A DNA stretch of 61,264 bases from an uncultured Cocleimonas sp. GTDB taxonomy: Bacteria; Pseudomonadota; Gammaproteobacteria; Thiotrichales; Thiotrichaceae. Position 1 is the first letter of the stretch. Every line of letters starts with the position of its first letter. The position numbers and the translations under genes are program-made. Location: the NCBI RefSeq assembly GCF_947495625.1, contig NZ_CANLZW010000028.1, positions 1 to 61,264 of the forward strand. Direction: 5' to 3'. Below, in pieces: positions 26,239 to 33,967 of the stretch. The notes under the pieces were generated by a model. It was not told where the DNA came from, did not search any database, and worked only from the letters and a program-made list of their open reading frames with translations.

Positions 26239-27678
26239 ATGGGAATGGCCACTAGGGCATTGCTATTTAGCTTTGTGTTGCTGTTATTAAATGTAACAGC
26301 AACGTCTACAGTTTTTGCAGATGAGACAGCAAATACTGCGGGAAATAACAGCGATACAATAAATCAACAAATAGAAAACCAGCCAATAGAGATTCAAAGT
26401 CCAGCCTCAGATTTATGGCGGGCAGTGAGACAAAGAAACGTCGATATTACTGGAACGTCCCAAGTCAAAGGCCCTACCGCCGATACATTAATTAATGTAA
26501 GTGGACAGGAGTGGCGTGAGTTTCGTCGTTCTCAATTAATTCCTTACAGTGCCTATGCCTTAGGTGGCGTATTACTAGCTATCGTTTTATTTCGTCTTAT
26601 CCGTGGGAAAATAAAGATCAAAGCAGGACGATCGGGTATAAAAATTCATCGTTTTACTGGCTTTCAAAGATTCGTACATTGGTCTGTTGCAACTTTATTC
26701 ATAGTTTTGGGACTTACCGGCATCATTCTAACTCTTGGTCGATTTGGTTTGATTCCTCTTATTGGTAAAGATGCCTTTGGCATACTCGCAACTTTAGGAA
26801 GAACTGTACATAACTACATCGGGCCCGTTTTTGCTGTTCTGTTGATTGTTATGCTGTTTACTTTCATTAAAGGTAATTTTGCTAACTGGACAGATATTAA
26901 ATGGTTTGCCAAAGGTGGTGGATTGTTTGGTGGACATGCGAGTGCAGGGCGCTATAACGGCGGTGAAAAAGCCTGGTATTGGTTAGCAATGCTTGTCGGT
27001 ACGGTTGTTATTATCAGTGGTTTGATAATGGGTTTTCCTCTATTTGGAGTTTCGCAGGAGGACATTAAGCTATCTCAACTCATTCATGCTATCGCATCTA
27101 TTGGTTTATTAGCAGCGTCATTCGGACATATTTATATGGGCACATTTGCCATGGAAGGTGCTTATGAAGCTATGCAAACAGGTTACTGTGATGAAAACTG
27201 GGCCAAAGAACATCATGACTTATGGTATCAAGATCTTAAGAATGATGGTGTGATCAACTCTAACAATGCCGATGCAACGTCTTTGAAAAGAGAAGTATCT
27301 GATTCATCTGATACAAACCCATCAGGTGGTTTAGCAGTAGCTGCATCAAGCGCTAGCGTATTGAATTCTTCAAGTACTTCATCAAGCGAAAGTAATGCTA
27401 AGAAAGCTAAGTCTGTTTCTTCTAACAACCCGGATAATTTAAAAAAGATTGAAGGCATTGGTCCAAAAATAGAAGAAGTATTAAATGCTGCTGGAATTTT
27501 ACGATATGAAGATATACAGAATTCTAGTCGTGATGCTCTTAAGCAAATACTTAATTCGGCAGGCTCTCGCTATAAAATGCATGAACCTAAAACCTGGCCT
27601 CAACAAGCTGAATTAGCAGCAAAGGGTGAATGGGACAAACTAAGTGAGCTGCAAAACGAAATTTTGAATAAATCTTAA
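26239..27678 (+). CDS. fdhC: Formate dehydrogenase cytochrome b556 subunit with C-terminal helix-hairpin-helix domain
   Basis: About 479 residues from the ATG after CAGGAGATTATT; an earlier in-frame ATG would destroy the signal peptide. Order: signal peptide (to about FADE), a periplasmic segment, then four or five membrane helices. These contain the haem-ligand histidine regions HRFTGFQRFVHWS, HNYIGPVFAVLL and LIHAIASIGLLAASFGHIYMG of the diheme gamma family. Then comes a Ser/Asn linker and, over the last 80 residues, NLKKIEGIGPKIEEVLNAAGI...GSRYKMHEPKTWPQQAELAAKG, a helix-hairpin-helix domain usually seen fused to NuoE or ribosomal L21. That fusion is unusual for a quinone-reducing cytochrome. 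Confidence 0.88.
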   Translation: MGMATRALLFSFVLLLLNVTATSTVFADETANTAGNNSDTINQQIENQPIEIQSPASDLWRAVRQRNVDITGTSQVKGPTADTLINVSGQEWREFRRSQLIPYSAYALGGVLLAIVLFRLIRGKIKIKAGRSGIKIHRFTGFQRFVHWSVATLFIVLGLTGIILTLGRFGLIPLIGKDAFGILATLGRTVHNYIGPVFAVLLIVMLFTFIKGNFANWTDIKWFAKGGGLFGGHASAGRYNGGEKAWYWLAMLVGTVVIISGLIMGFPLFGVSQEDIKLSQLIHAIASIGLLAASFGHIYMGTFAMEGAYEAMQTGYCDENWAKEHHDLWYQDLKNDGVINSNNADATSLKREVSDSSDTNPSGGLAVAASSASVLNSSSTSSSESNAKKAKSVSSNNPDNLKKIEGIGPKIEEVLNAAGILRYEDIQNSSRDALKQILNSAGSRYKMHEPKTWPQQAELAAKGEWDKLSELQNEILNKS

Positions 27679-27816
27679 GATTCTTTACAGGATTTTTCAG
27701 AATAATTATAAATAATTAACTATAGTTATAAATAACATTATAAGTAAATAGGTTACTAATTATATTAATAATAATACTTATAGAAGATAAACATAAAAAG
27801 CTTAAAGGAGATATGA

Positions 27817-28296
27817 ATGCAAAAGTCGTTACATCTTGATCCGGCCAAATGTACCGGGTGCTTACAATGCGAAATGGCATGTTCTTATGAAAAACTGGGT
27901 GAATTTAACCCTTCAAGATCTGTCATTAAAGTATTTACATTCCATGAGGAAGGACGTTTCGCTCCTTATACTTGTACACAATGTGATGAAGCTTGGTGTT
28001 TAAGAGCTTGCCCTGTAGATGCAATCACAATGGATATGTCCACAGGCGCGAAAATAGTCATCGATGATAAATGTGTTGGTTGTAAGGTCTGTACGATTTC
28101 TTGTCCTTTTGGCACGATTAATTATGTGCAGGAAACTGGCAAGGTAGCTAAATGTGATCTATGTGGTGGTGACCCAGAATGTGCAAAAGCCTGTCCGACT
28201 GAAGCAATTACATATATCGACGCTAACGCGACTGGATATGATCGTATGAAGGCATTTGCAGAAAAAAGTCTTCCTAGCGCAAACACATCAGCATAG
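27817..28296 (+). CDS. aorA: Aldehyde oxidoreductase ferredoxin subunit (AorA-like)
   Basis: 159 residues with four [4Fe-4S] motifs: CTGCLQCEMACSYEKLGEFNP, CTQCDEAWCLRACPVDAI, CVGCKVCTISCPFGTINY and CDLCGGDPECAKACPTEAI. No signal peptide. In Aromatoleum aromaticum the AorA protein of this type links the tungsten subunit AorB to the flavin subunit AorC. It lies 12 bp before aorB. AAAGGAGA precedes the ATG. The 138-bp AT-rich gap before it has no sigma-54 element, so the aor genes may be controlled separately from fdh. Confidence 0.88.
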   Translation: MQKSLHLDPAKCTGCLQCEMACSYEKLGEFNPSRSVIKVFTFHEEGRFAPYTCTQCDEAWCLRACPVDAITMDMSTGAKIVIDDKCVGCKVCTISCPFGTINYVQETGKVAKCDLCGGDPECAKACPTEAITYIDANATGYDRMKAFAEKSLPSANTSA

Positions 28297-28308
28297 AGGT
28301 TAAATAAT

Positions 28309-30162
28309 ATGTCTTGGACAAGAAAAGTATTACGCGTCAACCTCACAGAAGGAACGTGTACCCCAGAACCACTTAATATGGAGTGGGCTAATAATTATCT
28401 AGGCCAAAGAGGCCTTGCAACGAAATACCTTGTGGAAGAAACGGATCCGAATGTTGATCCATTAAGTCCTGAGAATATTTTTATCATGGCCACGGGGCCG
28501 CTTACAGGAACAATGGCTTCAACAGCTGGTCGCTATTCTTGTATTACTAAAAGTCCCTTAACAGGTGCTATAGCCTGTTCTAACTCTGGTGGATTCATTG
28601 GTAATGAATTTAAAAACGCTGGCTTAGATATGATTATCTTTGAAGGTAAAGCCGCATCACCTGTTTATTTATATATTGAAAACGATCTTGCAGAATTAAA
28701 ACCTGCTGATGACCTTTGGGGTAAATCAGCTTGGGAAGCAGATGAGATGCTGCATGCGAAACATCAAGATCCTAATTTGAAAATTGCAGTTGTTGGCCGA
28801 CCTGCCGAAGAAGGCTGTTTGTATGCCGCTGTTATGAATGATCTACATCGAGCAGCTGGTCGCTCTGGTGTTGGAACCGTTATGGCATCAAAGAATCTCA
28901 AGGCTGTTGCAGTTCGTGGAACCAAAGGCGTGAAAGGTCTTGAAAATCCTGATGAATTCATGAAAACAGTGACCGATGGCAAAAAAGTATTAGCCGATAA
29001 TGCGGTAACAGGCGAAGGCTTACCCGCTTATGGTACTCAAGTGTTAATGAATGTTATTAACGGAGTAGGTGGATTGCCTGCTAGAAATATGCGCGATGTT
29101 GGTTTTGAAGGCGCTGAGAATATTTCTGGTGAAGCCATGCATGAGCCACGTACGAGTGATGGTAAGCCGAATCTGACCACCAATGGCGCTTGTTTTGGTT
29201 GTACGATTGCTTGTGGTCGAATTTCTACGATTGATCAAACGCATTTCTCGGTTAAAGATAAGCCTCAATATCATGGTGCTTCTGGTGGTTTGGAATATGA
29301 GGCTGCATGGTCATTAGGTGCTGATACGGGTGTTGACGATCTTGATGCTTTGACCTACGTACAATTCGTTTGTAATGAAGATGGAATTGATCCTATCAGT
29401 CTTGGTTGTACGATAGCTGCTGCGATGGAGCTATTTGAGGACGGTAAAATTGATCTAGCTGAAACTGGCGGTATTGATTTACGTTTCGGTTCAGCAGAAG
29501 CATTAATAGCAGTAACAGAGGGCGTTATTGCTGGAACTCCCTTTGGTAAAATTATAGGTATGGGTTCAAAGCGCGTCTGTGAAAAGTATGGCGCACCTGA
29601 ATTATCGATGTCTGTTAAAGGTCAAGAATTTCCTGCCTATGACCCACGTGGTATTCAAGGCATTGGTCTTGCTTACGCCACTTCAAATCGTGGTGCATGT
29701 CATTTGCGCGGATACACCATTGCATCTGAGATTTTAGGTATTCCGGTTAAAACGGAACAAACTGAGTCAGATGGAAAGCCTGAGCTTGTTAAAGCATTTC
29801 AAGATGCTACTGCATTGGTAGATTCAGCGGGTCTGTGTATTTTCACAACATTTGCCTGGGGTATGGAAGATATCGCACCTCAAATAGATGCGGCTTGTGA
29901 AGGTGACTGGAGTGTTGATAAGTGTCTTGAAGCCGGAGAGCGTATCTGGAATATGGAACGTCAATACAATAATGCAGCTGGTTTCACCAGTGATGATGAC
30001 ACCTTGCCTAAGCGCTTGCTGAAAGAAGCCATCAAATCAGGTCCTACAAAAGGACAAGTTAATAGATTGGGCGAAATGCTTCCAATTTATTATGAAGTTC
30101 GTGGCTGGACACCTGAAGGAGTTCCTACAACTGAGACACTTGAGCGTTTAAACCTGTCTTAA
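28309..30162 (+). CDS. aorB: Tungsten-dependent aldehyde:ferredoxin oxidoreductase (AorB-like)
   Basis: A 617-residue cytoplasmic enzyme of the AOR family, oxidising aldehydes to acids with a W-bis-pyranopterin cofactor and a [4Fe-4S] cluster. Cluster ligands are C295, C298, C302 (ACFGCTIACG) and C510 (DSAGLCIF). The N-terminal pterin-binding sequence includes YLGQRGLATKYL, ATGPLTGT and SNSGGFIGNEFKNAGLDMIIFEGKA, and RGACHLRGYT lies in the C-terminal part. The length and the neighbours (ferredoxin, flavoprotein, MoaD-like, MoeB-like) match the Aromatoleum AorABCDE operon more than archaeal single-subunit AOR. Tungsten rather than molybdenum is inferred from the family. Confidence 0.93.
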   Translation: MSWTRKVLRVNLTEGTCTPEPLNMEWANNYLGQRGLATKYLVEETDPNVDPLSPENIFIMATGPLTGTMASTAGRYSCITKSPLTGAIACSNSGGFIGNEFKNAGLDMIIFEGKAASPVYLYIENDLAELKPADDLWGKSAWEADEMLHAKHQDPNLKIAVVGRPAEEGCLYAAVMNDLHRAAGRSGVGTVMASKNLKAVAVRGTKGVKGLENPDEFMKTVTDGKKVLADNAVTGEGLPAYGTQVLMNVINGVGGLPARNMRDVGFEGAENISGEAMHEPRTSDGKPNLTTNGACFGCTIACGRISTIDQTHFSVKDKPQYHGASGGLEYEAAWSLGADTGVDDLDALTYVQFVCNEDGIDPISLGCTIAAAMELFEDGKIDLAETGGIDLRFGSAEALIAVTEGVIAGTPFGKIIGMGSKRVCEKYGAPELSMSVKGQEFPAYDPRGIQGIGLAYATSNRGACHLRGYTIASEILGIPVKTEQTESDGKPELVKAFQDATALVDSAGLCIFTTFAWGMEDIAPQIDAACEGDWSVDKCLEAGERIWNMERQYNNAAGFTSDDDTLPKRLLKEAIKSGPTKGQVNRLGEMLPIYYEVRGWTPEGVPTTETLERLNLS

Positions 30163-30181
30163 AGAGCCTATGAAGAGCTGA

Positions 30182-30281
30182 CGAAAAACTGTTGAGTAAC
30201 AGATTTTTCGAAAATGATTGGCTAGAACATTCAGTCTTATAGGCTGAACCAACAAAGAGCTTGGTATTTTCCAAGCTCTTT
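30182..30281 (+). other. Two hairpins in the aorB-aorC gap
   Basis: First stem: CGAAAAACTGTT (30182-30193) with AACAGATTTTTCG (30198-30210), one bulge. Second stem: AAAGAGCTTGG (30254-30264) with CCAAGCTCTTT (30271-30281), perfect 11 bp. The second is followed by a pyrimidine-rich stretch but not a true T-run, so partial termination or mRNA stabilisation is more likely than full stop. Confidence 0.6.
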
Positions 30282-30374
30282 CTAGCTAACATCCCAAATA
30301 CCAAATGCTTGGCTAAAATCCAATTTACGTGAGTAGATTCTTTGGCGAGTAATCTTAAATTCTTAGGAGTATCT

Positions 30375-31637
30375 ATGCGACATGTGATAATTGGCGCAGG
30401 TCCTTGTGGTGTTGTAGCCGCAGAGACGTTACGAAAACAAGATCCAGATTCAACCATTATTTTGATAGGAAACGAGCCTATACCTCCTTATTCGAGAATG
30501 GCGATCCCTTATTTTTTGATGAAAGATATCGATGAAGCAGGTACACATCTTCGCTCAGACGACTTCTACGATACTCATAATATTCAATACCTCGGTCATG
30601 CTGTTGAAAATGTTGATACTGATCTAAAAGTATTGACTACGGATGACGGGACAGAAATACCCTACGATAAATTGCTAATCGCAGCCGGTTCCAAGCCATT
30701 GCTACCACCTATTGAGGGTGCAGACCTTCCTAATGTGCACAATTGCTGGACGATAGAAGACGCAAGGCAAATAGCTGAGCGCTCACATAGTTGCTTAGAA
30801 GTGGTGCTAATGGGTGCCGGATTTATCGGTTGTATCATTCTTGAATCATTAGCCAAAATGGGCGTAAACCTAACCGTTATTGAGATGGGGGATCGTATGG
30901 TTCCGCGCATGCTCGATGATAAAGCAGGTGGGCTTCTTGAAAAATGGTGTATAGAAAAAGGCGTCAATATCCGCACCTCAACACGTGTCAATTCCATTAA
31001 GGAAGAAGATGATGTGATGATTGTTGAGTTAGATAATGGCGAAACTATCCAGGCATGTACGGTAATAAGCGCCACAGGTGTTAAACCCAATACAGAGTTT
31101 CTTAAAGGTTCTGGTATAGAAGTGGACCACGGGATTGTGGTGAACACCAATATGCAAACCAATGTCGCCAATGTTTATGCTGCCGGAGATGTGGCTCAGG
31201 GCAAGGATTTCTCTACTGGAAATTACGAGGTGCAGGCGATTCAACCTACGGCGACCGACCATGGTCGTATAGCGGCATTAAATATGGCGGGTCATCTGGT
31301 TGAGCATAATGGCTCGGTGAATATGAATGTTTTGGATACACTCGGTTTAATCTCGCATTCTTTCGGTTTATGGATGGGTGTTGAAGGCGGAGATAGTGTC
31401 GATATTTACAATGAAGAAGCCTATAAATACATCAATCTAAGATTTGGTGCAGATAAGGAAGAAGATGTTTTAGTGGGTGCCAGCACGCTAGGTATGACGC
31501 AACATATCGGTGTTATACGTGGATTAATTGAAGGTAAAACGCATCTAGGTGTGTGGAAAAGTCGTTTAATGAAGGATCCTACTCGACTTATGGAAGCTTA
31601 CTTATCTTGTACTCAAGAGCTTGATAATGTTGTTTAA
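30375..31637 (+). CDS. aorC: FAD-dependent NAD(P) oxidoreductase subunit (AorC-like)
   Basis: 420 residues. FAD motif IIGAGPCGVVAAETLRKQ at the N terminus, LIAAGSKPLLPP, then a second dinucleotide fold VLMGAGFIGCIILESLAKMGVNLTVIEMG for NAD(P), and VYAAGDVAQGKD closing the FAD site. I use the ATG at 30375, which has TAGGAGT ahead, rather than an upstream start that adds an unconserved leader. In the Aromatoleum enzyme the flavin subunit lets AOR reduce NAD+; the same role is inferred here. There is no CxxC disulfide pair of the thioredoxin reductase type. Confidence 0.87.
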   Translation: MRHVIIGAGPCGVVAAETLRKQDPDSTIILIGNEPIPPYSRMAIPYFLMKDIDEAGTHLRSDDFYDTHNIQYLGHAVENVDTDLKVLTTDDGTEIPYDKLLIAAGSKPLLPPIEGADLPNVHNCWTIEDARQIAERSHSCLEVVLMGAGFIGCIILESLAKMGVNLTVIEMGDRMVPRMLDDKAGGLLEKWCIEKGVNIRTSTRVNSIKEEDDVMIVELDNGETIQACTVISATGVKPNTEFLKGSGIEVDHGIVVNTNMQTNVANVYAAGDVAQGKDFSTGNYEVQAIQPTATDHGRIAALNMAGHLVEHNGSVNMNVLDTLGLISHSFGLWMGVEGGDSVDIYNEEAYKYINLRFGADKEEDVLVGASTLGMTQHIGVIRGLIEGKTHLGVWKSRLMKDPTRLMEAYLSCTQELDNVV

Positions 31638-31698
31638 AGTGATCTATCAGCTCTTTAACTTATTATTTTAACTGTTAAGTAATTTATGTATTTAAAAG

Positions 31699-31814
31699 GT
31701 CACCCCTCCACTTTTAGGCGTTTTTTATTCATATATGATGAAAAATGCACCATTCAGGTCGTCGTCACTGCGTTCCAACGTTGTCTACGATGCGCTTCGG
31801 CTAAGCGTTTTTTT
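31699..31814 (-). repeat. G-rich dispersed repeat, long form (copy 7, opposite orientation)
   Basis: Read on the minus strand it starts AAAAAAACGCTTAGCCGAAG, passes GACAACGTTGGAACGCAG and GACGACGACCTGAATGGTGC, and ends AAAAGTGGAGGGGTGAC. The hairpin arms are GTGCATTTTTCAT and ATGAATAAAAAACGC, changed relative to copies 6 and 10 but still pairing. It separates aorC from aorD by about 190 bp. Confidence 0.85.
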
Positions 31815-31830
31815 AGTTAAAGGTTATATT

Positions 31831-32094
31831 ATGGATAAGCCTAAAATTAAAATGTATCTGGAGTTATTCGCATCACTGATGCGTTTATTACCTCCCGGTA
31901 CATCAAGACATAGGCGCGAAATAAAAGTGGTTGAAGGGACATCTGTGCAGGATGTGATCGATGAATATCATATACCTTTAGAGCTTGCTCATATTGTGTT
32001 GGTGAATGGTGTTTTTGTTTGTGAAGATCGCAGCTCACATATATTGGAAGCAGGTGATGTTTTATCGATATGGCCGCCGGTAGCTGGTGGTTAA
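31831..32094 (+). CDS. aorD: MoaD/ThiS-like sulfur carrier of the aor operon (AorD-like)
   Basis: 87 residues, a ubiquitin-fold sulfur carrier: KMYLELFASLMRLLPPGTSRHRREIKVVEGTSVQDVIDEY at the N terminus and GDVLSIWPPVAGG at the end. The C-terminal Gly-Gly is what MoeB-like enzymes adenylate and thiocarboxylate. I start at the ATG after AAAGGTTATATT; a longer frame would run into the G-rich repeat. The likely partner is the ThiF/MoeB-like protein at 32695. Together they would supply sulfur for the dithiolene of the tungsten cofactor. Confidence 0.88.
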   Translation: MDKPKIKMYLELFASLMRLLPPGTSRHRREIKVVEGTSVQDVIDEYHIPLELAHIVLVNGVFVCEDRSSHILEAGDVLSIWPPVAGG

Positions 32095-32216
32095 TCGTAT
32101 TTTGGAATTTTTTGAAATTAGAATGTTAGTAATTTTAAATTGGCATAGAGTTGGTTGGTATAGCTTGAGTGGGAATAATAGGTTGGTACAAATAGTTGAT
32201 TAAGAAACACTACGAG

Positions 32217-32501
32217 ATGGCCTTTTCAATTCCGGAATTTACCAAGACCCTAAATGGTCAATTTGTTACTGATGAAGGCAGTTATCATTGCAATACTTTG
32301 TCAGACACTCAGTGGAATATTTATACCGAAGATGATGTTTTAAATGTATCGATCGATATTGAACAAGCACCGCCTCGTGTGATTGCCATGTTAAGGTTAC
32401 CTGTACTCAATGTGGTTTTTGGATTTAAAAATACAACTGAAGAGCAACAGGCTAAATTCCTGAAACGTTTTTTTAAATACTTCCACAAAGGTGGCGGTTA
32501 A
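32217..32501 (+). CDS. Small protein of the aor cluster with Gly-rich C terminus, unknown
   Basis: 94 residues from the ATG at 32217; a TTG at 32196 would add seven. No family recognised. It reads MAFSIPEFTKTLNGQF, then a Tyr/Trp-containing middle (YHCNTLSDTQWNIYTEDD), a PPRVIAMLRLPVLNVVFGF stretch, and a basic tail KRFFKYFHKGGG. The end in Gly-Gly-Gly, placed between a MoaD-like carrier and a MoeB-like activating enzyme, is noteworthy. It has no membrane segment or signal peptide. No strong ribosome-binding site is visible, so the start is uncertain. Confidence 0.6.
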   Translation: MAFSIPEFTKTLNGQFVTDEGSYHCNTLSDTQWNIYTEDDVLNVSIDIEQAPPRVIAMLRLPVLNVVFGFKNTTEEQQAKFLKRFFKYFHKGGG

Positions 32502-32585
32502 ACCAAGTCTGTAATAGATGGTGTGAAAAGAGCCCTCGCAAAGCATAAATTCTATTAACGTTTTTAAACAACAAAACGTAATATC

Positions 32586-32606
32586 GTTCAAAAGTAGGGG
32601 GGTGAC
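32586..32606 (+). repeat. G-rich dispersed repeat, short form (copy 8)
   Basis: TTCAAAAGTAGGGGGGTGAC: the 3' core is perfect but the AAAAAGTGCC half has diverged. Upstream, GCATAAATTCTATTA (about 32546-32560) also appears after the truncated copy at the right end of the window, suggesting a related longer variant. Confidence 0.8.
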
Positions 32607-32613
32607 TTTAATA

Positions 32614-32649
32614 CAATCTCAATCTCAATCTAACTCTAACTCTAACTCC
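32614..32649 (+). repeat. Hexanucleotide repeat upstream of aorE
   Basis: Three units of CAATCT followed by three of AACTCT or AACTCC. It begins 7 bp after the G-rich repeat and ends about 45 bp before the aorE start codon. As a simple-sequence tract in a promoter/leader region it could vary in length between cells. Confidence 0.75.
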
Positions 32650-32694
32650 AATTCAATCTTATTATAATTTCTATTCAAATATCTATTTAAAGCC

Positions 32695-33432
32695 ATGAAT
32701 AATAAAGAAAAAAGCCGTTATGCTCGCCAGATTCGATTAAGCAAAATCGGTGAAGCAGGACAGCAAAAATTATTAGATTCAACCGTACTGATTATCGGAA
32801 TGGGCGGCTTAGGATCGCCAGCAGCATTGTACTTAGCAGCAGCCGGAATAGGTAAGTTGATCGTTAGCGATTTTGATCAGGTTGAAGACTCTAATCTACA
32901 ACGCCAAATTATTCATCGAACTCAGGATATCGGAGAGTTAAAAGCGTTCTCGGCGAAACGCACTATCGCAGAGCTAAACCCAGATTGTGAAGTGGAAGCT
33001 TTGGATTGGCAGTTAGATGATGATGAATTAGAACAATATATTCAACAAGCTGATATCGTTTTGGACTGCACCGACAATTTCCCAACACGTTTTGCGATCA
33101 ATCGTGCGTGCGTAAAACAATCGACGCCTCTGGTTTCAGGTGCGGCAATTCGTATGGAAGGCCAGATTACGAGTTATATTCCAGATTCTGGTGGACCCTG
33201 TTATCAATGCCTGTATAAGCCAGACTTTGAAAGTACCGAGACTTGTGCAATGGAAGGGGTGTTATCACCTGTTGTTGGTGTTATCGGAACGATGCAGGCG
33301 CTTCAGGCGATATTGGTATTGATTGGTGAAGAAGAGAATGTAAACGGTAAGCTGCTTTTGTTTGATGCCTTAAATATGGAATGGCAAAAAGTTACCATTC
33401 CCAAGAATCCAAACTGCGCTGTCTGCGCATAA
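32695..33432 (+). CDS. aorE: ThiF/MoeB-type sulfur-carrier activating enzyme (AorE-like)
   Basis: 245 residues of the HesA/MoeB/ThiF family, which adenylate the C-terminal glycine of MoaD/ThiS-like carriers. ATP-binding VLIIGMGGLGSPAALYLAAAGIGKL, SDFDQVEDSNLQRQIIH, LDCTDNFPTRFAINRAC, and zinc pairs CYQC and CAVC at residues near 173 and 241. It lacks the C-terminal rhodanese domain of MOCS3-type proteins, but a separate rhodanese gene lies 50 bp away on the other strand. The natural substrate is AorD. Confidence 0.88.
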   Translation: MNNKEKSRYARQIRLSKIGEAGQQKLLDSTVLIIGMGGLGSPAALYLAAAGIGKLIVSDFDQVEDSNLQRQIIHRTQDIGELKAFSAKRTIAELNPDCEVEALDWQLDDDELEQYIQQADIVLDCTDNFPTRFAINRACVKQSTPLVSGAAIRMEGQITSYIPDSGGPCYQCLYKPDFESTETCAMEGVLSPVVGVIGTMQALQAILVLIGEEENVNGKLLLFDALNMEWQKVTIPKNPNCAVCA

Positions 33433-33481
33433 TTTTTCTATGCTTAACTTTAATCGCTAGGGGTTTATCGCTTGGCGATTG

Positions 33482-33895
33482 TTAGCACTGTTCCCAAGGT
33501 AAACCATTGAAGCGCCAACCATCCATGGTTCCGCGTTGGTTATTTTCATCAAGTTCACCCTCAAAGCCATCAGTGACGTGATAGATATTTTCCATCCCTT
33601 TTTCTATCAGTTCTAAACCTGCTTTTTCAGAACGATTACCACTTCGACAGATCAAAATAATAGGGCAATTGTTGTTGGTGCTGGCTTTCTGGATTTGATT
33701 AATTTCTTTGTAGAAATTTGGGTTTATTTCCCAATCAGGATCATCCATCCAGGCAACGTGAATGCTTTCTTTAGGATGTCCTATAAATAAAAACTCCATC
33801 GAAGTTCTTATGTCTATTAATTTAGCTTCATGGTTCTCTTTTAAAAGTGCTGAAGTTTCGAGTGAGCTTAAGTGCCCAAGTGTTTTTGTATTCAT
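33482..33895 (-). CDS. Rhodanese-like sulfurtransferase
   Basis: A 137-residue single rhodanese domain. Family blocks: KLIDIRTSMEFLFIGHPKESIHVAW at the N-terminal half and the active-site loop ILICRSGNRSEKAGLELIEKG with the catalytic cysteine, then YHVTDGFEGELDENNQRGTMDGWRFNGLPWEQC. No signal peptide, so cytoplasmic. It is convergent with aorE. A role in giving sulfur to AorD/AorE is plausible but rests only on position. Confidence 0.83.
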   Translation of the reverse strand: MNTKTLGHLSSLETSALLKENHEAKLIDIRTSMEFLFIGHPKESIHVAWMDDPDWEINPNFYKEINQIQKASTNNNCPIILICRSGNRSEKAGLELIEKGMENIYHVTDGFEGELDENNQRGTMDGWRFNGLPWEQC

Positions 33896-33967
33896 ATGAT
33901 TTAGTGTAGTTAGTTATTTCAATAATATGCGAATATTTGTAAGTAATTTATCAAATAGCTGTATTTT

